A stretch of 64,000 nt of DNA, taken from the NCBI RefSeq assembly GCF_015207005.2, contig NZ_JADEXS020000002.1:62001-126000 (forward strand), in the 5' to 3' direction. Shown piece after piece: positions 17,707 to 28,003 of this stretch; the stretch's first letter is position 1; each line of letters starts with the position of its first letter. A program made the translations under genes and the position numbers. The notes beneath the pieces were generated by a model. That model searched no databases. It was not told the DNA's origin and worked only from the letters and a program-made list of their open reading frames with translations. Source of the stretch: Desmonostoc muscorum LEGE 12446. Its GTDB lineage: Bacteria; Cyanobacteriota; Cyanobacteriia; Cyanobacteriales; Nostocaceae.

Positions 17707-17847
17707 CTTTAATGTAAGAATTGAATATTATCTTAGTATAATTTTTTTAATAGCCAACTGGATAATCTATAAATCGCCATTTGGTCTAGCTGTTTCCAGA
17801 TAAAGTCTTGTTAGGTTAACTCTTAAGGCAATCAGCTTTGAGTACCT

Positions 17848-18156
17848 ATGGCTACCAAAACACTGACCAAACCTAAGCAAAGACAAAATTCTCAAAATCG
17901 CTCATGGGAAAACCTGACAGATCGCCGCAAACTCCGCCATATTGAAAACACATTGGATAAAGCGATCGCATCCTCAATTCAAGATGATTCTATCCAGTCC
18001 CACGAGGACTTTAAAGCCTATGTAGAAAACTACAGCCAGGAATCAGGTAAAGCCCCCATCACAGTAGAACTCTGTGTAGGAGGTGGAGATGATGACGAGA
18101 TTAGAGGCTATCGCTTCTACCTCACCAGCGATCCGAACCACAGAACCAGTGGCTAG
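17848..18156 (+). CDS. Hypothetical protein, 102 aa
   Basis: A small soluble protein read divergently from the STAND gene. The basic N-terminus (TKTLTKPKQRQNSQNRSW) is followed by a helix, an acidic stretch and a short beta-like region (ITVELCVGGGDDDEIRGYRFYL). I do not recognise the family. It contains a HIP1 site at 17961-17968. Its C-terminus ends in HRTSG; I could not confirm whether the ISAs1-type element downstream altered that end. Confidence 0.5.
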   Translation: MATKTLTKPKQRQNSQNRSWENLTDRRKLRHIENTLDKAIASSIQDDSIQSHEDFKAYVENYSQESGKAPITVELCVGGGDDDEIRGYRFYLTSDPNHRTSG

Positions 18157-18407
18157 GGGAAACGCACCTTATTTACTAATAAAAACTAAGAGAGATTTCA
18201 AAATGACATAGATAATTGTAAAAATTCATAAAATGATAAATAAAATAAATGAAGTATTCTCAAAAAGCATGAATTACCTTATCGGAAGCTCAATGATTAT
18301 TTATTGATACTAAAATAACTCAATATTCGAGTTTATAAAACTATGTTTATCTAGAGGAAAAGTGAAATTCTTCCTAAATATTTAAAATTAACTTCTGATA
18401 TATTAGT
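18157..18407. other. AT-rich gap ahead of the ISAs1-type transposase stop
   Basis: No gene is seen. One end of the ISAs1-type element should lie here, but I could not find a terminal repeat that matches the far side. Confidence 0.4.
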
Positions 18408-19541
18408 TTATGCTAATGCTAAAACTCTTGCTAAATAATTGTTATCCAGCCCAGCAAGAAACTGTTTGTTTTTTATTCCACGTTTTACACGCTTCTCTTG
18501 ACCTAAAAGATTGACTGCAATATGTCTGAGAATTGCAAAATTCTCTGGAGCATTATCTTTCCTAATCCGACAGTCGTCTTCCTTCAAGGCGACATCCAAT
18601 ACCCAATGTAATGAATTCTCAACTCCCCAATGACTGCGAATAGAATTACCAAACTGTTGGGCATTATCTTCTAGGCTACTAATAAAATAGCGAGTTTCAA
18701 CTGTCGTTTTACCTTCTAATGAACGGACGGACTCTACCATACCAACACTATTAAACTTTGACCAAACTGAATCTGGGTTAAGTCGAGACTGAATCTGAGA
18801 TAACATCACATAGTGGCGGATTTCATGACGACTATGCCCTTTTTCTTCTGTTTTATATGTGCTATGCTCAATCCCCTCAAAATCTGTACTTATCCCTGAC
18901 TGGAATAATTTTTCAACTTCATCATAAAGATTTCCTTGATTCTTTTTTAACGTAATTACATAATCCGCATCTTGCTCTGTAATTACTCTTACAATTTCTT
19001 TTTGACAACCGATTGCGTCAATCGTGACAATACATCCAGATAGATCCAAGACTTTTAATAATTCTGGGATTGCTGTAATCTCATTTGATTTTTTATCAAC
19101 TTTAACTTGTCCCAATACTAATTTACTTGTAGTTGCCCAAGCACTTACTATTTGGATTGCACTTTGCTCACTACTTTTATCGTAAGAACCGCGTAAGGTT
19201 TTACCATCAATGGCGACAACTTCACCATTAGTCATCTTAGTTATTGATTTCATCCAATTAATAAAACATGACTCGAATTGTTGAGGATTTATTTGTGCAA
19301 AAACTCGTGCAAATGTATCGTGAGATGGAATGCCATTTGGTAATTCTAAAAATGTTTTTAACCACTCATACTTCGCACATCCGTATGTTTCAACTGCCAC
19401 CCAGCCATCGGCACCACAAATTACTGCACAAATAGCAATCGTCATGATATCGATTAAGTTATGACGCTTTGTGCGATCTATTCGTGGGTCTTGTATTTCC
19501 AAAAAATGGTCAGCAATTGTGATTTTTGGCTTTAGCTTCAT
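18408..19541 (-). CDS. ISAs1-family transposase
   Basis: 377 residues if started at the ATG at 19541 (MKLKPKITIADHF); the frame stays open to 19649, but the extra residues do not look like transposase and may belong to the interrupted DNA. Typical family features are present in order: an N-terminal DPRIDRTKRHNLIDIM-type segment, SHDTFARVF, the first Asp in VVAIDGKTLRGSYDK, the second in CIVTIDAIGCQKEI, ITLKKNQ, and HWGVENSLHWVLDVALKEDD with the Glu. It mobilises its own element. The terminal inverted repeats could not be placed, so only the gene is reported. It separates the STAND/102-aa pair from the transfer region. Confidence 0.88.
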   Translation of the reverse strand: MKLKPKITIADHFLEIQDPRIDRTKRHNLIDIMTIAICAVICGADGWVAVETYGCAKYEWLKTFLELPNGIPSHDTFARVFAQINPQQFESCFINWMKSITKMTNGEVVAIDGKTLRGSYDKSSEQSAIQIVSAWATTSKLVLGQVKVDKKSNEITAIPELLKVLDLSGCIVTIDAIGCQKEIVRVITEQDADYVITLKKNQGNLYDEVEKLFQSGISTDFEGIEHSTYKTEEKGHSRHEIRHYVMLSQIQSRLNPDSVWSKFNSVGMVESVRSLEGKTTVETRYFISSLEDNAQQFGNSIRSHWGVENSLHWVLDVALKEDDCRIRKDNAPENFAILRHIAVNLLGQEKRVKRGIKNKQFLAGLDNNYLARVLALA

Positions 19542-19929
19542 AGAGAGGCGAATAAGAATGAATGAAATTCTTCTTTGGAGTTCCTGCAAGAATACCATAT
19601 TCCTTAACAGGTAGCCGTCCTGACTTTTCACGCCATTTGTAAAAGTCACTTTAATCAGTTAGCGATGGCGTAACCCCCCTTCCCGGTAGCGATCGCATAA
19701 ATTGAGTTTTTCTTTGCGCTGATATTCCCGTGATTCCTAGTCATTAATCTAAAACTATTGAGAATCAGACTGTGAGAAAACCTACGCTCTTAAGTGGAGA
19801 ACTGACCGTGAAAATTCAGGCAGCCGTCGGCTGCCTCTAACTCCCCCTCACAATGATTATCATTTTCATGCTGAGTGAGATTTAATTTCCTCAAAGTCTT
19901 ATGTAGTTTGAGTCTTGGTGTATTTCATC
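19542..19929. other. Gap between ISAs1-type transposase and the transfer operon
   Basis: No complete gene is visible. It contains a HIP1-bearing dispersed repeat (about 19660-19698) and a short hairpin AGGCAGCC-GTC-GGCTGCCT (19818-19836) without a T-run. The promoter of the transfer operon should be in or near its right part. Confidence 0.4.
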
Positions 19930-21715
19930 ATGATCCAGGCTCGTCAATATTTAGATGCGTTTGCCCTGAACCAGTGGCAAGTACCTGATTAAAAACCTAG
20001 AAGGAATTACCAGCAAAGATGAAAACTACTTCACCCCTTCTAACATTGCTGAAATTTGCGGTTTTGCTGAAACAGAACTAGACGATCTCGATGATGAATT
20101 AGAAGATGACCTGCTCGATTTAGATGAAGAAAATGAAGAAATAGATGATACAAACGACGAACTAGACAACCTATTAAATGACGATTTCAACACCACACTT
20201 GATGACCTAGATGACTTAGGTGAAGAAGACGAGCCATCTGTTAGTCGTGTTAGCGCAGCCCATAAAACTCAAGCCAAAACTTCAACTAAAACCCAAAGTA
20301 AGTCTCAGCCTAAAACACAACCTAAAACTCAGGACAGAGTTAATACCAATAAAACTGCTGCCAAAAACTCTAAATCCAGAGAGCCTCTAGACGAAGCTTC
20401 GCGTTTAAGTGCCACAGCTGCCACCAACGGACGAGAAGTGAATGGGGTGAATTTGGCAGGCTTAACAGGTCAACTGGCATCTCTGGGAATTGCGGTGGGA
20501 CAGGGAGTTTTGGAACAGCTAGCAGCTGAAGCTGATGAAAAGCGGCTTGAACGAATTCTCAAAGAACTGCAACAGCAGAATGACCGCGTAGATAACATAG
20601 CCAGTCGCTTGCAAGAAGCAAAGCCGGACTCACCAGAGTCTCAAAAGTCTCAAGATTTTCAAACTGTATCTGAAGAATCAGCCGCAGAAAATCCACTGGC
20701 TGTAGCTGCTACCAAAATCGGCTCGAAAGTAGATAATCTTGGTGACAAGCTAGACCCCAAATATCAATCTCAACCATTTGAATTAAATAAGGATGCCAGC
20801 GTCAGCGAACAGCTTGACCAAATTGAAGCCTACCTGAAAGTTCTTTCCAAGCGACTTGACCGTTTAGAAATGGTAATTAGCCGATTGGAAAAACAGATGG
20901 CAGCACCACAGAATAATTCTACTGTTGTTGAGTCAAAAACTGATGCAGATATTGTCCAACCTAACTCTGCTAACCAGCCACCAGCAGATGTTGACATTTT
21001 AGAACATCTGACGAAACGCCAAGCACAGCAACAACAAGCTGTCTGTGCCGATGCTTTAGTGGGGTTTGCCAAAGTTGCTGGTGAGTTATTTGACCAATCA
21101 CCCCAAGCAGGTATCGCCATTTCCAGTAACAAAACTTTATGGGTAAAAGCACAGGACAAGCAGGTAGCGATGTCTGCGGGGGGCGTAGCGATCGCCTTAG
21201 AAAATACCCAAGGTGAAACACTCTTTGCTGGTACTCGCATTCAGGGACAGTGGGCGATCGCACAAGACAATCTCAGTCCTGATGAAAAAACGGGCATTTG
21301 CAAACTGCCACAGTCGAAAGAAGAATACGCCCTCAAAGCCAGTACCCAAGCATTAATTCAAAAATTTCAAGAACAACTACCTAACCGATTTAACAGCAAC
21401 GATGAACCGACCTTCACCTGGACTGAAAAGGGCAAAGTCAAGTACGAGTTTGAAGTAGTAAAACTGCCCAATGATACACGGCTACTTCAAGGATTTAACC
21501 CTAATCGTAACGATGAACAAGTGCTTGATGCCGTTTTAGTACCAGGGCAGCCCCCGGAGATTTTGCAGTGTAGCATCCCCCTGCGTGAGATAGAAACGCT
21601 ACTGGACAATCAGCAATCAACTCGCTCTACCCAAGCTCAGACTGATAAAGATACTGCAAGGCAACGCCAGAAACAAACTCAAAGAAAAGCCAGCAAACCA
21701 GAAATGCAAGTTTAA
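19930..21715 (+). pseudogene. Transfer-region coiled-coil protein, 5' part frameshifted (intact frame from GTG 20438)
   Basis: A short frame starts at ATG 19930 (MIQARQYLDAFALNQWQ) and hits a stop at 19989-19991. From about 19975 a second frame, offset by one base, continues without interruption (KYLIKNLEGITSKDENYFTP...) into the 425-residue frame that starts at GTG 20438. That second frame has no ATG, GTG or TTG before 20438, so the simplest reading is one gene with a 1-bp insertion near 19979-19982, or a sequencing error. The restored protein would have an acidic Asp/Glu region, a Lys/Thr/Gln-rich linker, a coiled coil (about residues 205-230), then a globular C-terminal domain. I do not know its function; position suggests a role in conjugation. 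Confidence 0.55.
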
Positions 21716-21737
21716 TTCTACAAACGAGAAGAGAAAA

Positions 21738-22373
21738 ATGAACAATACAAAATCTCACATTTCTCAGTTAAAACTACTGCCATCTCGTAAATTTTCAACC
21801 AACTTGAGAAACCTGAAAATCAACCGCATAGACTTACTTTTCATTTTACTATGTCTTGCGATTGGAATTTATTTGTTAGCTACCAAACCCATATTCGTCA
21901 CTATTTTGGGATGTGCCACCATTGTTTTCTTGAGTATTGGGTATGTAATTAGGACAGTACCAATTCTAGAAAAGTATTTAGGTAGAAAAATCCGCTTCTG
22001 GCATATTGTTGCCGCCATTATCACTGTTACCGCTTTACTCGATACCTTTACAACTCCAGCCCAAGCTATTTTCTTAAGCGGGTTGGAAAGCTTCTTCAAC
22101 AATTTAGCCCAACAAAGTTCCCAAGCCGGAGGCGGTTCCACTAGCACTTTGGATGCCAACGTTGTTGGTTTGACATTTAACCTCATCCGAGGTGCATTCT
22201 TGCTGCTGGTTGCTGCTGCTTCTCTATTTGCCTATAACCAAGCCCAGCAAGGTAACGACTGGCGACCAATTGTTACTCAAGTTGGTTTAGCATTCTCCAT
22301 CGTTATTGCCATTGATGTCATCACTTTCATATTTGTCGGTAATGGCGCAGGAACAACATCAGCCATCAGGTAA
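21738..22373 (+). CDS. VirB2-like pilin of the type IV secretion system
   Basis: 211 residues, highly hydrophobic. Three membrane spans (about 33-48, 51-70, 88-103) come first, then a likely signal-peptidase site TTPAQA/IFLSG after residue 110. The mature part would have two membrane spans (about 148-168 and 180-200), the size and layout of VirB2/TrbC pilins. The long N-terminal membrane part ahead of the cleavage site is unusual. It follows the coiled-coil gene by 22 bp and precedes the VirB4-like gene, which supports the call. The family match is structural rather than by motif. Confidence 0.6.
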   Translation: MNNTKSHISQLKLLPSRKFSTNLRNLKINRIDLLFILLCLAIGIYLLATKPIFVTILGCATIVFLSIGYVIRTVPILEKYLGRKIRFWHIVAAIITVTALLDTFTTPAQAIFLSGLESFFNNLAQQSSQAGGGSTSTLDANVVGLTFNLIRGAFLLLVAAASLFAYNQAQQGNDWRPIVTQVGLAFSIVIAIDVITFIFVGNGAGTTSAIR

Positions 22374-22579
22374 ACCCAACTTGAATTTTATACCCATTAA
22401 ATAAGAATTCAGAAGTCAGAAAACATTCGTCAGAATTCATCAGTGGGGGATGAGCATAGTTGATCTAGACAACTTTGAGAGGTTTATGACAAGAAGAAAA
22501 GTCCTATTCTCCCCCTTATCTTCACTTGTCACTCCTTGGTTGACTGACTACTAATGCAGCACCAGAGAATTACAAAAAT

Positions 22580-25500
22580 ATGGCACAAGACAATCGAGAA
22601 TTCATCAAAGTCAATCGGATTCTAGGCAAACAAGCCAGCATTGGGCCAATTCCGGCTGAACAGCTACTTCCTTGGATTGCCATCATTGTAGTTTGCTATG
22701 TTCTCACCAATGGTTTACTCAGTTTGGGTATGGGTTGGTTCTTTGCTACCTCATTCTGGCTAATTATCAGCTGGTGGATTCTCACAGGCAAACAGCCCCA
22801 TCAGTTTTTAGATCGATGGCGTAATCCACCGGGAACAGAGTGGTGCAACAGTAACAGCATTTACATCTCACCGATTCCCGAATATCGACCCTGGTGGGTG
22901 CGTCGGCGTTACGCAGACTCGCAAGTGCAAATCCGATTCAAGCCGCTGATTGTACCGAATCAATATGGAGGCAAAAGTAAGCTCATGCCCTTCCAAAATG
23001 AGGTAAACATCTGCTGTATTGCAGAAATTAAGAAAGATGATCGTGAAGTGGCTGCCTTGTTATTGGATAAAGGCAACTCTCAGTATCAACTCGTGTTTGG
23101 GTTTCGCATCGCTGGACTGCATGACATACTACATGAAAATGAGGTCAGCGAATTTGCCCACTCTATTGAAGAGGGTTTGAAAGAACTACCGCCCGGTGAA
23201 AAAATTACTTTTTGTACAGGCTGTTATAGTGATGATACTGAGTCATATCTCCTACGGACAGGCTCTACCAAGGGAGTACCCCACAAACGCCAAACCCCGC
23301 TTACTGCCTTAGCAGACGATTGCCACTTGAAACCAGTTTCTGTGCTGCTTCGCAACGAGCAATTGCGGGTGGAACAACTCAAGGAAGCAGGTTCTCGCCA
23401 AATCTGGAATCAAATTGCCTTCTGTACTTGGACGAGCGATGATGAAGCTGGTTCACAGCAAAAGGATTTTGTGGGTGGACTGATTGAAAAATGTAGAAAA
23501 TTCGGCTCTTGGGCAGTTGAATTGATTACAGGGAACAAACGCATTTACCAAGAAGAGTTTTTCAAAAAGCTCTTACTGCAAGGGTTTCAGCAAGGATTCA
23601 TTCAGTGGGAATTGCTGCTCAATACCAAAATTGGCTTAGAGGTAACACCTTGCAATGCTACAGATTTGTGGCAGTGGCTTTGGAATCGATTTAATGAGGG
23701 TGCAGCACCTCCTATTCCCCAAGTCATTACACTGAAGGAGACTGAGACGGGACTAGAGTTAACAGAAACCCTAACCACCGACAAGCACATCTGTACATTA
23801 CTGATTGAAGGACAACAAGGACGTTCCGCTTGTCCCGAACATCGGGGAGATAATGACCGAGTTTACCTGACAGGTAAAAGCAAGGTTTGTGGAGTCATGG
23901 TTGTAACAGATCCCCCCGTCGGCTGGTCTAATGCCCAAGAGCAGCTAAAGTGGGTCTGGAAAATCCTTGCTTCCAGCTACGTCCATGATACAGAAGCTTG
24001 GATTGAAATCAGCCGCAGCAATGACTTCTTCATCCAAGACAACCTGGCGCGTCAGGCAAAACAATCCAAAACAGCCCGCACTTTAGCCATAACCAAAGGA
24101 CAGGGACGGGACGTTGGAGCGGAAATCAAACAGGAGGAATCCTTTGAAGCTCAACGACGACTTTATGAAGGCACGAAAGCATTGCACTGTGCGCCTGTAT
24201 TTCTAGTTTATCGTCACAGCGCCCAAGAGTTAACCCACGCTTGCAACTTGTTAGCTAACAGTTTTGAGACTGCCAAAGTAATTCGAGAGCGTAATATTGC
24301 TTGGGAAATTTGGCTGCAAACCCTGCCGATTACCTGCAAATGGTTGCTGCACGGAGGCAATCTCAGCGAACGCAGAATAACTTTAGATACTCATACTGTA
24401 GCCGGGATTATGCCCCTAACTGTCCCCAAGGACATCGATAAACAAGGTGTAGAATTCCTTACCAGTCGTGGTGGCAAGCCTATTTATGTTGACTTATTTC
24501 ACCAGCAGATTGGACGCGCTCTAATTACAGGTACTTCCGGCTCAGGAAAGAGCGTTTTGGGATGGCGCTTTGCTCTAGAGGCATTAGCGAACAATATTCC
24601 CGTAGTTGGTATGGATATCTCTGCCAGTGGTAACAGCACTTTCAAGACGGCAATTGAGCTTTTGGGCGAACAAGGGGCATATTACGATATTTCCAGTGGC
24701 AGCAGTAACCTACTGGAACCGCCAGATTTGCGACGCTTCGACAAGTCAGAACGGGAACGACGCATGGAATCGTGGAAGGATTTTATTCGCAAAGCATTAA
24801 CAGCGATCGCAATGGGTAAAGTCGAAAACCCCCATCTAGCTCAACGGGTTGATGCCTTGCTAGTCAAAGCTTTGGACGTATTTCTAAAAGACCCAGAAAT
24901 TATTACTCGCTACAACCGAGCCTTTGAGATGGGCTGGCTTTCACCAGAATGGCAGCAGATACCCACGCTACCAGATTTCGTCAAGTTCTGTACTAGAGAG
25001 CGCCTCAATCTGAGATCCTTTGAAGACATTGACCGACAGGCACTCAACCAAATCCAAAATCAGGTTAGCGCTTTACTCGCATCTAGGTTGGGAAAAGCGA
25101 TCGCTCGTCCCAGCACTTTTTCCCCATTACCGGCGATTAAATTCTTTGCCCTCAGTGGATTAAGTAACGAACAGGATGCTTACTTGATGGCAATTAACGC
25201 CCATAGTGCTTGTATCCGTAATGCACTATCCCATCCTAAGAGTTTGTTTATTGGCGATGAGCTTTCCGTATTGTTACGTAAAGATGGCTTTGCCCAGATT
25301 ATAGGCGAAACCTGTGCCACGGGAAGGAAAGAAGGCATTGCTGTTCTGTTGATGTCCCAAGACCCGGATACCATTTGCGAGTGTTCTACAGGCGCTCAAA
25401 TTATGCAGAACATGACCTACCGGATTACCGGACGTATTACCAGTAGCGGTATTGCTTCTTTCCAACAGTATCTGGGCTATCCCGTCAATATTATCAGTCA

Positions 25501-25927
25501 AAATGCGACTGAAGCATTTTTGCCCCGTACCAGCGACCTTTATTCTTGTTGGCTAGTAGAAACAGGTGGTAGATTCTGGCGTACCCGCTTTTACCCTGCC
25601 GAAATGATGCTGGCCAGTGTTGCCAATAACCAGGATGAACGGGAAGCACGAGAACGGGTGATGGCTCAGTATCCAGATACCGCTAAAGGCAATCTGTTAG
25701 GACTGAGAGCGTTTACAGATGCTTACATTCCGGCTTTGAAGGAAAACAGAGGGTTTAAGCATATTGGTCGAGAGATACATCAAACCGCAGCATTGCGCGA
25801 TTGGCTACACCCACCTGTAACTCCTGCGGACAAGCTGCACCAAAGCGGAGCATCTCTGCAAAAAGAAGGCGATCGCCAAGAAAGTAACGATTGCCAACAG
25901 GCTGAAAGTAGCCTGATTGCAAGTTGA
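22580..25927 (+). CDS. VirB3-VirB4-like conjugative transfer ATPase
   Basis: 1115 residues. The first 75 residues contain a VirB3/PrgI-like membrane hairpin (about 28-70), so this is likely a VirB3-VirB4 fusion. The ATPase core has Walker A GTSGSGKS at 651-658 after GRALIT, Walker B SLFIGDEL near 888-895, and LLMSQDPDTI as the following conserved strand. VirB4 proteins power pilus assembly and substrate transfer at the inner membrane. The C-terminal 60 residues are hydrophilic and variable. It lies in the middle of the virB gene order (B2, B3/4, B5, B6). The start is ATG 22580, about 200 bp after the pilin gene, with no clear terminator between. Confidence 0.88.
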   Translation: MAQDNREFIKVNRILGKQASIGPIPAEQLLPWIAIIVVCYVLTNGLLSLGMGWFFATSFWLIISWWILTGKQPHQFLDRWRNPPGTEWCNSNSIYISPIPEYRPWWVRRRYADSQVQIRFKPLIVPNQYGGKSKLMPFQNEVNICCIAEIKKDDREVAALLLDKGNSQYQLVFGFRIAGLHDILHENEVSEFAHSIEEGLKELPPGEKITFCTGCYSDDTESYLLRTGSTKGVPHKRQTPLTALADDCHLKPVSVLLRNEQLRVEQLKEAGSRQIWNQIAFCTWTSDDEAGSQQKDFVGGLIEKCRKFGSWAVELITGNKRIYQEEFFKKLLLQGFQQGFIQWELLLNTKIGLEVTPCNATDLWQWLWNRFNEGAAPPIPQVITLKETETGLELTETLTTDKHICTLLIEGQQGRSACPEHRGDNDRVYLTGKSKVCGVMVVTDPPVGWSNAQEQLKWVWKILASSYVHDTEAWIEISRSNDFFIQDNLARQAKQSKTARTLAITKGQGRDVGAEIKQEESFEAQRRLYEGTKALHCAPVFLVYRHSAQELTHACNLLANSFETAKVIRERNIAWEIWLQTLPITCKWLLHGGNLSERRITLDTHTVAGIMPLTVPKDIDKQGVEFLTSRGGKPIYVDLFHQQIGRALITGTSGSGKSVLGWRFALEALANNIPVVGMDISASGNSTFKTAIELLGEQGAYYDISSGSSNLLEPPDLRRFDKSERERRMESWKDFIRKALTAIAMGKVENPHLAQRVDALLVKALDVFLKDPEIITRYNRAFEMGWLSPEWQQIPTLPDFVKFCTRERLNLRSFEDIDRQALNQIQNQVSALLASRLGKAIARPSTFSPLPAIKFFALSGLSNEQDAYLMAINAHSACIRNALSHPKSLFIGDELSVLLRKDGFAQIIGETCATGRKEGIAVLLMSQDPDTICECSTGAQIMQNMTYRITGRITSSGIASFQQYLGYPVNIISQNATEAFLPRTSDLYSCWLVETGGRFWRTRFYPAEMMLASVANNQDEREARERVMAQYPDTAKGNLLGLRAFTDAYIPALKENRGFKHIGREIHQTAALRDWLHPPVTPADKLHQSGASLQKEGDRQESNDCQQAESSLIAS

Positions 25928-25960
25928 TATATCTAGAAATTGCATTAAGGAAGGTGAATC

Positions 25961-26773
25961 ATGAAATCTAAACTTACCTTTATCAGATTGATGGCACTAA
26001 TTCTAATTTTGGAACTTGGTTCTATCGCCAGTCCAGCCCTTGCTCGCACTCAAGACAACGGTCGAGATCCGGTAGCTGCTGCTGTTAGTAACAAAACTAC
26101 TGGTAGTATTTTCACCTCAGACACAGCATCTCAAATCAATGATTTTGTGGGAGATGTCAAAAATTTCGCTCAAAATGACCTATTTAATCCTCTTGGCAAT
26201 TTGCTCAATTCTGCCTTGGGTGCAATTCAAATTCCAGATTTAAACAAAGTTTTGGCTGGAATCATGAACGGTTCTGCCAACAACGACCCTGGTGCCGTGC
26301 TGTCTGAAACTTTGGAAAACAAAACCAATGGTCAAAGCTCTTATGGTATCCGTGAAGACCTTGGTAAATATGCTACTAGAACAGTTGCCACAGAGATCGC
26401 TAATCAGGCTACTTTGAGCCAAACAGCCCAAAGTCAGATGGCTCAAATTAAGCAAGCTACTCAACAAGATACTCAAGAAAGCGTCAGCTTGGGTGAGGAA
26501 TCCCAAAGTTTAGATGTCACCCAACAGATTTTGCAAAACCTATCCCAACAGACTGCTCTTACCAGTCGCGTCAACGAGCGGATGCTTATTGAAGCCCAGC
26601 AAGCACGCATTGACAGGGCATTGAGTAACACCTTAACCGCTCAAACAGCCAAGGAACTTTCAGCCATCAATACTGCCGATCGCCGTAAGACTGTTGCCGC
26701 CGGTAATGCTGCCACTCAACAGGCGGGGTTATTGATCATGCCTGGTGGCATTACCCTTGGTTCTGACCAGTAG
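25961..26773 (+). CDS. VirB5/TrbJ-like secreted protein
   Basis: 270 residues with a clear signal peptide (basic start, hydrophobic MALILILELGSIASPALA, cleavage near residue 28). The rest is helical and Gln/Ala/Thr-rich, with a coiled-coil region (about 145-235) containing repeated SQ/QQ motifs and a C-terminal QQAGLLIMPGG. This layout fits VirB5/TrbJ, the minor pilus or mating-pair protein. It lies between the VirB4-like and VirB6-like genes, in canonical order. An AAGGAGG-like ribosome site (25948-25954) precedes the ATG. Sequence identity in this family is low, so the call depends on topology and order. Confidence 0.65.
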   Translation: MKSKLTFIRLMALILILELGSIASPALARTQDNGRDPVAAAVSNKTTGSIFTSDTASQINDFVGDVKNFAQNDLFNPLGNLLNSALGAIQIPDLNKVLAGIMNGSANNDPGAVLSETLENKTNGQSSYGIREDLGKYATRTVATEIANQATLSQTAQSQMAQIKQATQQDTQESVSLGEESQSLDVTQQILQNLSQQTALTSRVNERMLIEAQQARIDRALSNTLTAQTAKELSAINTADRRKTVAAGNAATQQAGLLIMPGGITLGSDQ

Positions 26774-26793
26774 TAGCTTTGATTTCGACACTC

Positions 26794-27912
26794 ATGATCC
26801 ACATTATTGCTCAATCATTTCCAGTAACAGGCGGAGAATCCGATGCCCTAGAAATTATCTCCAGTTCTTTAGAACTTTCTCGCGCCACAGTTGAGTCGTG
26901 GAATACCGTGTGGCTAGTTACTTTAGATCCGCTCGGTTCGGCATTATGGATTGGCTTGATTAAATTGGGCATCACCTTGGGAGCCGCCAGCATATTATTT
27001 GTGGCGCTAACCACTGGTAAGGAAATCATTGAAAAGCAATCATGGTCAGAACTGGCATCAATCTTTGTTTGGCCCTTCGTGATTATGATTTTCTTGGGAG
27101 CCAACGGCAATATGCTGGCCAAGACAATTACTGTTATCCGAGGCTTCGCTTACAACCAAGTGCAAAGCGTTCTTCAGCTTCAAGTTGGTGAACTAACATT
27201 TCGAGATGCTATTACCAATGTGGCAATTAGCAGTATCGCTAGACAACAGCTAGAAAACCTTTATAGCGAATGTCAAGGAAAAGTCGGTACAGAGTTAGTT
27301 GAATGCTGGAACTCAAAGCAAGCCCAGGCACAGGCAATTGTTACCAAAGCTGAAGAGCAAGCAAAATCTCCACTCCAACCACTACGAGATTTTGCTAGTT
27401 TTCTCTGGAATAGAACTTTGCCTGGTCAAATCGGTACTGCTGTTCAGTTTGCCAATGATCCAGGTAGTGTGTTTCGAGATACTGCCATCCCCATTATTCG
27501 CTTTATCCTGTATGCCCTGCAATGGGGCTTTGTAAATATTTTGGAAGCTGCTCTGTTGCTAACGGCATTATTTGCGCCGATCGCAGTTGGTTTATCTTTA
27601 CTGCCATTACAAGGTCGTCCTATTTGGGCGTGGCTGACAGGGTTTATTTCCTTGTTTGGTGTTCAACTTGGTTACAACATTTTAGTAGGTTTAGCAGCAG
27701 TCGTGCTGGTGAAGTCTGGTGCTGAGTTAGCATCTGATGTAGCATTTTTATGTTTCCTGAGCATCTTTGCACCAGTTTTGGCGGTATTGATAGCTGGAGG
27801 TGGGGGAATGGCAATCTATAACGGCATTTCTGCCAATGTCAAAGGCTTAACCGATATTTTTAGCAGTGCCATTGGAACTGCAACCAGTATTGCTCTACTC
27901 CGTAGGGGGTAA
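26794..27912 (+). CDS. VirB6/TrbL-like polytopic inner-membrane protein
   Basis: About 372 residues from ATG 26794 (MIHIIAQSFPVTGG); an in-frame TTG at 26779 is less likely. Several membrane segments are visible: about 52-75, 85-102, 225-258, 275-298 and 300-335. A soluble loop with two cysteines lies around residues 145-205. The C-terminal GGGGMAIYNGI stretch resembles TrbL/VirB6 proteins, which form part of the inner-membrane channel. It follows the VirB5-like gene by only 20 bp, so it is co-transcribed. Confidence 0.7.
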   Translation: MIHIIAQSFPVTGGESDALEIISSSLELSRATVESWNTVWLVTLDPLGSALWIGLIKLGITLGAASILFVALTTGKEIIEKQSWSELASIFVWPFVIMIFLGANGNMLAKTITVIRGFAYNQVQSVLQLQVGELTFRDAITNVAISSIARQQLENLYSECQGKVGTELVECWNSKQAQAQAIVTKAEEQAKSPLQPLRDFASFLWNRTLPGQIGTAVQFANDPGSVFRDTAIPIIRFILYALQWGFVNILEAALLLTALFAPIAVGLSLLPLQGRPIWAWLTGFISLFGVQLGYNILVGLAAVVLVKSGAELASDVAFLCFLSIFAPVLAVLIAGGGGMAIYNGISANVKGLTDIFSSAIGTATSIALLRRG

Positions 27913-28003
27913 TACCAATTTTGGATTTTGGATTTTAGATTAAAAACCTTTAACACAAGGCTGTTCCAGGATTCTCAAACAATACTACTTATGCCCATTT
28001 GGT

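Noticed and set aside
19542..19649. Extended N-terminus of the ISAs1-type transposase
   Set aside because: Residues before MKLKPKITIADHF do not resemble the family; they probably come from flanking DNA.
18157..19700. Exact ends of the ISAs1-type element
   Set aside because: No pair of inverted repeats or target duplication could be matched across the gene, so only the transposase is reported.
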